Below are positions 59,463 through 64,000 of a stretch of 64,000 bases of DNA, piece after piece. The notes beneath the pieces were generated by a model. It searched no databases and was not told the DNA's origin. It saw only the letters and a list, made by a program, of their open reading frames with translations. How positions within the stretch are numbered: position 1 is the first letter of the stretch; each line of letters opens with the position of its first letter. Source of the DNA: Opitutaceae bacterium UBA2377 (GTDB lineage: Bacteria; Verrucomicrobiota; Verrucomicrobiia; Opitutales; Opitutaceae); contig DDSZ01000046.1 in the NCBI GenBank assembly GCA_002344205.1, positions 64,719-128,718 on the forward strand, given 5' to 3'. The translations under genes were made by a program, and so were the position numbers.

Positions 59463-60919
59463 TGAACTACGAAGCCGTCATCGGACTGGAAGTCCACGTC
59501 CAGATCAAAACCCGCTCGAAGATGTTCACGCGCGTGGCGTCAGGCTATGGGCATGAGCCCAATACCCTGACCGACCCCGTGGTGCTGGCTTTGCCCGGGG
59601 TTCTTCCGGTCATGAACAAGGCCGCGCTGGATGCGGTCATCAAAGCCGGGCTGATGCTGGGTTGTGAAATTGCCCCGGTGTGCAAATGGGACCGCAAGCA
59701 GTATTTCTACCCGGATTCGCCGAAAAATTATCAGATCTCGCAATACGACCAGCCGATATGCCTTGGCGGTGCGGTGGAGATCGAGCTGCCGGGATCGGCC
59801 CGCAATGTGATGGGCGAGCACAAATCCATTCCGTTGACGCGCATTCACCTCGAGGAAGACGTGGGCAAGCTGAACCACGGCGCCACGGATTCGCTCATTG
59901 ATTTCAACCGGGCCGGCACACCTTTGATGGAGATTGTGTCCGAGCCGGCGCTGCGTTCGGCCGACGAGGCATTTGCCTATTTGACAGCGCTCCGGGCGAT
60001 CATGGTGCAGGGTGGCATCTCCGATTGCGACATGGAAAAAGGCCAGCTCCGGTGCGATGCCAATATCTCCATCCGCCCGGTGGGCCAGACTACGCTCGGG
60101 ACAAAGGTGGAGTTGAAAAACCTCAACTCCATCTCCTTTGTGCGGGACGGGATCGCGCATGAAATCAAGCGCCAGATGGCGGTGTTGGCGCGTGGCGGGA
60201 CGATTGTGCAGGAGACCCGCGACTACGACGGGCAGACCGGAGCGTCGCAATCGCTGCGTTCAAAGGAGATGGCCCACGATTACCGTTATTTTCCCGATCC
60301 CGACCTGATGCCGGTGCAGGTGGATCAGGCTTGGAAGGAGCGTCTCCGCGCGGGGTGTCCCGAGTTGCCGTTCGACCGGCAACGGCGGTATTTCACGGAT
60401 TTCCAACTGCCCTACACCCTCACCTCCGTCTTGGTGTGGGACCGGGCTCTGGCGGAGTATTTCGAGGCGGCGGCCTGCGCTGCCGGGAACGACAAAGCCC
60501 AGGCTGTAGGCAACTGGATCGTGAACGATTTGCTCCGCGAGCTGGGGCAAGCCGGACTGGCGCTGGCCGACAGCAAAGTCAGGCCGGAACAGTTGGCGGA
60601 GCTTGTCCGCTTGGTGGACACCGGTGTGTTGCTGACCGGGGCGGCGAAGGAAGTTTTTGTCGAAATGTTTGCGACGGGCGAGGCCCCGGCGGCGGTGGCG
60701 CGGCGGCGCGGGTTGGAAGCCGCGCCGACTGATGCCGGCGCGCTTGAACAATGGTGCCGCGAGGCCATCGCGGGCAATGACAAGGCGCGGGCCGAGTTCA
60801 AGTCCGGCAAGGACAGCGCGATCAATGCTTTCAAGGGTCCGGTCATGAAGGCGGCGAAAGGCAAAGCCGACCCGAAGGCGGTTGATGCTACTTTGCGTCG
60901 CCTCCTCGCTGGCGATTGA
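59462..60919 (+). CDS. gatB: Asp-tRNA(Asn)/Glu-tRNA(Gln) amidotransferase subunit B
   Basis: A 485-residue protein with GatB motifs: IGLEVHVQIKTRSKMF, YPDSPKNYQISQYD, HLEEDVGKLNH, LIDFNRAGTPLMEIVSEP, and the C-terminal YqeY-like domain. It activates the mischarged Glu- or Asp-tRNA. The full gatCAB operon implies indirect charging of Gln or Asn tRNA. Confidence 0.97.
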   Translation: MNYEAVIGLEVHVQIKTRSKMFTRVASGYGHEPNTLTDPVVLALPGVLPVMNKAALDAVIKAGLMLGCEIAPVCKWDRKQYFYPDSPKNYQISQYDQPICLGGAVEIELPGSARNVMGEHKSIPLTRIHLEEDVGKLNHGATDSLIDFNRAGTPLMEIVSEPALRSADEAFAYLTALRAIMVQGGISDCDMEKGQLRCDANISIRPVGQTTLGTKVELKNLNSISFVRDGIAHEIKRQMAVLARGGTIVQETRDYDGQTGASQSLRSKEMAHDYRYFPDPDLMPVQVDQAWKERLRAGCPELPFDRQRRYFTDFQLPYTLTSVLVWDRALAEYFEAAACAAGNDKAQAVGNWIVNDLLRELGQAGLALADSKVRPEQLAELVRLVDTGVLLTGAAKEVFVEMFATGEAPAAVARRRGLEAAPTDAGALEQWCREAIAGNDKARAEFKSGKDSAINAFKGPVMKAAKGKADPKAVDATLRRLLAGD

Positions 60920-60996
60920 ACGACTCCGTCGCGAATTACGCGGCGGGAAGTTGTCCCGTGACTTGCGGGGGTGAATTTTGCTTTTACGCTCTGGCC

Positions 60997-61737
60997 ATGC
61001 AATCATCGCAACCAATCTCACGCCGTTCTCTTCTCAAAACCTTGGGTGCCGGCGCGTTTATGCTTGGGTTGGGGTTGAGAGCGGGGCCGGGCGGCGGTGA
61101 GAGCAGGAGGTCCGGCACGTCCCAGCCGTTTGTGCTGCCGGACATGGACTATGCCTACGATGCCTTGGAGCCGCGTTTCGATGCGTTGACGATGGAGATC
61201 CATCACACCCGGCATCACCGCGCCTACATCGACAATGCCAACCGGGCCTTGGCAGCCCACCCGGAATTACGACAGCTCACGGCCGAGGAAATCGTGCGCG
61301 ACCTTGCGGCCATGCCTGCGGCTATCAGGGAGACGTTGCGTAACAATGTCGGCGGCCACCTTAACCATGCGTTGTTTTGGCAGGTAATTGCACCCCGTGC
61401 GGGTGGCGAGCCGGATGGCGAACTCGGCGCGGCCATCACCGATGCCTTCGGCTCTTTTGGCGAATTCAAAACCCGGTTTACCCAGGCGGCGATGCAGCGC
61501 TTTGGCAGCGGTTGGGCTTGGCTGAGTCTGCATGACGGCGCCCTGCGCGTGCATTCCACCGCCAATCAGGACTCACCGCTGATGGAGGGCGCGGTGCCGC
61601 TGCTCGGTTTGGATGTCTGGGAGCATGCCTATTATTTGGGCTACCAGAACCGCCGGGCGGACTATGTCGGCGCATTTTGGTCGATCGTGAACTGGCCGCA
61701 GGTCGCGGTGATTTTTGCCGCAGCCAAGAGGGCGTAA
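60997..61737 (+). CDS. Tat-exported Fe/Mn superoxide dismutase
   Basis: The ATG at 60997 begins a twin-arginine signal (SRRSLLKTLGAGAFMLGLGL), giving 246 residues. The SOD body has the metal ligands in MEIHHTRHHRAYIDN, GGHLNHALFW and LDVWEHAYYLGYQNRRADYV. Fe or Mn preference is not decided. Export through Tat would carry it folded, with its metal, to the periplasm. The facing gene is a Fur-like regulator. Confidence 0.93.
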   Translation: MQSSQPISRRSLLKTLGAGAFMLGLGLRAGPGGGESRRSGTSQPFVLPDMDYAYDALEPRFDALTMEIHHTRHHRAYIDNANRALAAHPELRQLTAEEIVRDLAAMPAAIRETLRNNVGGHLNHALFWQVIAPRAGGEPDGELGAAITDAFGSFGEFKTRFTQAAMQRFGSGWAWLSLHDGALRVHSTANQDSPLMEGAVPLLGLDVWEHAYYLGYQNRRADYVGAFWSIVNWPQVAVIFAAAKRA

Positions 61738-61765
61738 AAAAAAGCGCGGACCCGAAGGTCCGCGC
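61736..61765 (-). terminator. Rho-independent terminator for the Fur-like gene
   Basis: On the minus strand GCGCGGACC-TTCG-GGTCCGCGC is followed by eight T (61743-61736). Perfect 9-bp stem with a UUCG-type loop. It lies 22 bases past the stop at 61788 and touches the convergent SOD stop. Confidence 0.93.
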
Positions 61766-61787
61766 CGCAAATTCGAAAAACCAAACT

Positions 61788-62306
61788 TCAGCGTTTGATC
61801 GCAGGGAGGTTTACGGCGCTGCGGGCAGCGGCCGGCGCCACGCCGAAGAATTCGACGACGTGGCTCACGTTTTCATAGCCGCGGGCTCGGAGGGTTTCCT
61901 CGACCTTTCCCATCACTTGCTGCAGTTCGGCGGCCGTTTCCGCATCAACCTCATCCACGCGGTTGGTGGCTTTGCAGACGATGTGGTAGCGTTTGGCCTC
62001 GCCCAAGCTCAGCTCATAAAGGCTGGTGCCGTTGTGAAAGAAGGAGCGCCGGACCAGGCCGATTTCCTCGAAGGCGGCAAGGCACCGGTAAACCGTCACC
62101 AAATCGCAGGAGCCGGATGCGAGCTCGGCATGGATCTGCTCGATGCTCGTGGGGTGCGCGCGCTCAAGCATGGCCGTGAGAATGGCGATGCGTGGTTGCG
62201 TGATGCGCAATCCGGCAGATTTCAGCTTGGCGCATGCCAGTTCGAGCAAGTTCACACCGTTGGTGGAATCGGCCAAAGGATGATTCGTTTGAGTGGAAGC
62301 TATCAT
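61788..62306 (-). CDS. Fur-family transcriptional regulator lacking the CxxC zinc motifs
   Basis: 172 residues from ATG 62306 (an ATG at 62336 adds ten). The winged helix is typical: LKSAGLRITQPRIAILTAML, SIEQIHAELASGSCDLVTVYRCLAAFEEIGLVRR. The dimerisation domain reads AKRYHIVCKATNRVDEVD where Fur normally has HHDHLIC-x2-CG; the CxxC pair is lost and no C-terminal CxxC is seen. It might sense iron, manganese, peroxide or something else. A terminator follows. Confidence 0.88.
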   Translation of the reverse strand: MIASTQTNHPLADSTNGVNLLELACAKLKSAGLRITQPRIAILTAMLERAHPTSIEQIHAELASGSCDLVTVYRCLAAFEEIGLVRRSFFHNGTSLYELSLGEAKRYHIVCKATNRVDEVDAETAAELQQVMGKVEETLRARGYENVSHVVEFFGVAPAAARSAVNLPAIKR

Positions 62307-62469
62307 GATTTTGTCACGATGGTGTAAACGCCCCATTTCTTTGCGAGGGAATAGTCGCGATTTGGTGGCAATTTGCAGGTAGGTATGAATCTACCTAGCA
62401 GCTCGTAAGACGCGAAAATTTGAGAAGTTGCGGACGGGAAAATGCTGTGCTACCGAGAGCGTCTTACCC

Positions 62470-62910
62470 ATGGAAGATCCCGATTTTGACGCAGTTGTCA
62501 CCCTCATCATCAAAGAAGATCCCCGTTTCGACAAGCGGGCCTATAACTTCCTGAGGCTGGCGCTCGACCAAACGGTCAAAGAACTAAGAAAGAAGGACGC
62601 CGGCCGGGCCGGTAAATCGTTCCATGTCACTGGGCCGGAGCTGCTTGAAGGGCTTCGCGTCTATGCCTTGGAGCAATACGGCCCACTGGCAAAAACGGTG
62701 CTTAACGAGTGGGGGCTGAAGCGTTGCCGGGATTTTGGAGACATGGTCTTCAACCTGATCGACCACGGCATTTTCAGCAAATCCAGCAGTGACCAGCGGG
62801 AGGATTTTTCGGATATCTATACATTCGAAGAGGCGTTTGTTCGGCCCTTCCAGCCCAAGCGTCGACAGCAGCAGGGGCCGGCGGCCGCCGGCTCGCTGAG
62901 TCCGGCCTGA
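62470..62910 (+). CDS. Minf_1886 family protein
   Basis: A 146-residue protein matching a verrucomicrobial conserved family: DAVVTLIIKEDPRFDKRAYNFLRLALDQTVKELRK, then VTGPELLEGLRVYALEQYGPLAKTVLNEWGLKRCRDFGDMVFNLIDHGIFSKSSSDQREDF. The start is ATG 62470; the open frame extends 14 codons upstream. Function unknown. It supports the verrucomicrobial assignment. Confidence 0.85.
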   Translation: MEDPDFDAVVTLIIKEDPRFDKRAYNFLRLALDQTVKELRKKDAGRAGKSFHVTGPELLEGLRVYALEQYGPLAKTVLNEWGLKRCRDFGDMVFNLIDHGIFSKSSSDQREDFSDIYTFEEAFVRPFQPKRRQQQGPAAAGSLSPA

Positions 62911-62939
62911 GTCACGTTCACCAAACCGCCTCTTCATTC

Positions 62940-64000
62940 ATGGCCAATCGCAGCTCGTCCCGGGCCGATCTGAAACTGCTCGAAAACTTCTGGCGCGAAC
63001 CGGTCCTGCGCTCGGTTCTGCCCAACGGATTGACCGTGCTGCTCAAGCCCGATGCCGGTGCGCCGGTCGCCTCGGTGCAGGTGTGGGTCAAGACCGGCAG
63101 CATCCATGAAGGCGAGCATCTGGGTGCAGGGCTTTCGCATTACCTTGAGCATCTCCTGTTCAAGGGCACGACCACGCGGGCGGGGCGCGAGATAGCCGCC
63201 ACCGTGCAGGCGCACGGCGGCGACATCAACGCCTACACGACCTTTGACCGCACGGTGTATTATATCGACCTGCCCGCCAAGGCCGTGGATGTCGCCATCG
63301 AGTTGCTCGCCGACATGGTGTTGCGCTCGACCCTGCCGGGCGAGGAGGTAATCCGGGAGAAGGATGTGATCCTACGCGAGATCGCGATGGGGCAGGACGA
63401 CCCGGACCAGCGGTTGGGCGAAGCCCTGTTCGAGACGGCTTTTCGCAACCATCCCTATCGTTATCCGATCATTGGTCACCGCGAAGTGTTTGCCGCGACC
63501 ACCCGGGAGGAGTTGCTGGCGTATTACCGGCAACGCTACGCTCCGAACAATCTGGTGGTCGTGGTTGCGGGGGACATTAATCCCGCGGCGACGGATGCTG
63601 TCATCCGGCGGCATTTTGGCGAAGAGCCCCGGCGGCGCTTGGCTCCGGTGCTGGTGCCGGCCGAATCGAGCCAATTGGCCGCGCGTGCCTTGCACCGTCA
63701 CGAGGAGGTCGAGGTTTCCCGGGTCGGACTGGCTTGGCCGATTCCGGGGCTGACGCATGCCGATGCCCCCGCTCTGGACGTATTGGCCACCGTGCTGGGG
63801 GCGGGGGACAGTTCGCTCTTGTGGCAGGAGATTCGCGAACGCTGCGGCTTGGTGCATTCGATTGATGCCACCAGCTGGAATCCCGGTGACCTGGGGTTGT
63901 TCTACATTTCGTTAACGTGCGAACCGGCCAAGCGCGAAGCAGCCACGGAGGCGGTGCTTGCCGCGCTCCAGCGCTGGTCCCGTCGCGGGCTGACCCCGGC
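62940..64000 (+). CDS. M16-family zinc metallopeptidase (C-terminus beyond window)
   Basis: The ATG at 62940 follows the Minf_1886 gene by 29 bases; 353 codons are visible. Inverted zinc motif HYLEH (67-71) in GAGLSHYLEHLLFKGT, then INAYTTFDRTVYYIDLPA and EALFETAFRNHPYRYPIIGH, are M16/pitrilysin hallmarks. The second, inactive M16 half would start around residue 220. Likely processes peptides in the periplasm or cytoplasm; no signal peptide is obvious. Confidence 0.93.
   Translation, partial: MANRSSSRADLKLLENFWREPVLRSVLPNGLTVLLKPDAGAPVASVQVWVKTGSIHEGEHLGAGLSHYLEHLLFKGTTTRAGREIAATVQAHGGDINAYTTFDRTVYYIDLPAKAVDVAIELLADMVLRSTLPGEEVIREKDVILREIAMGQDDPDQRLGEALFETAFRNHPYRYPIIGHREVFAATTREELLAYYRQRYAPNNLVVVVAGDINPAATDAVIRRHFGEEPRRRLAPVLVPAESSQLAARALHRHEEVEVSRVGLAWPIPGLTHADAPALDVLATVLGAGDSSLLWQEIRERCGLVHSIDATSWNPGDLGLFYISLTCEPAKREAATEAVLAALQRWSRRGLTP

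Overview
The window looks like a high-GC genome of the Verrucomicrobia, probably Opitutaceae or a relative. The support is a Minf_1886-family protein, a FecI-FecR-TonB-receptor cluster of the type common there, paired ExbD genes, and a rplY-pth-rpsF-ssb-rplI-dnaB block. The taxonomic call is an inference from gene content and was not tested by a search. The window has two parts: the right end of an integrated conjugative element (1 to about 34.5 kb) and an ordinary chromosomal backbone starting at a tRNA-Asn gene (34.76 kb to the end).

Element, left arm (13801 down to 1, all minus strand, mostly joined by ATGA or TGATG overlaps): VirB2-like pilin, a VirB4 ATPase with a VirB3-like N-terminus, a small lipoprotein, VirB5, a small ORF in the entry-exclusion position, VirB6, VirB8, VirB9 and VirB10. 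The operon continues directly into type IV pilus/type II secretion genes: a PilP/GspC-like lipoprotein, GspF/PilC, a prepilin, an InlB-repeat surface protein, a secretin and a GspE/PilB ATPase cut by the window edge. A conjugation channel and a pilus machine therefore appear to be transcribed as one unit. Divergent from it are a conserved protein of unknown function and a ClpA-like AAA+ ATPase.

Element, cargo (15.3-25.4 kb): a RelB/RelE-type toxin-antitoxin pair, an ECF sigma factor, FecR anti-sigma, TonB-dependent receptor and thioredoxin-fold lipoprotein or periplasmic protein cluster that reads as less GC-rich than its surroundings, an AraC regulator, a small XRE regulator with repeated operator-like boxes, and several unknown small genes.

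Element, mobilisation arm (25.5-34.5 kb): coupling protein, coiled-coil membrane protein, ParA-like ATPase and a TraK-like HTH protein on the minus strand. They diverge from a MobF (TrwC-type) relaxase-helicase, an unknown protein, a winged-helix protein and a large serine recombinase. The 330-base gap between the two arms carries iterated repeats and hairpins that look like oriT. A shared motif, CGTATGG followed by a T/A-rich tail, sits at both divergent promoter regions. Between the recombinase and tRNA-Asn lies a symmetric inverted repeat whose core resembles the tRNA-Asn anticodon arm, a probable relic of integration.

Backbone: L25, Pth, S6, SSB, L9, DnaB; BamA, Skp, LpxD; Prs; HtrA protease; PyrE; a metallo-beta-lactamase-fold protein; tRNA-Lys, -Thr and -Gln; ExbB-ExbD-ExbD-TonB-TPR-two coiled-coil proteins; tRNA-Pro; L35, L20, PheS, PheT; GatC, GatA, GatB; a Tat-exported superoxide dismutase facing a Fur-like regulator that lacks the usual zinc cysteines; a Minf_1886 protein; and the start of an M16 peptidase.
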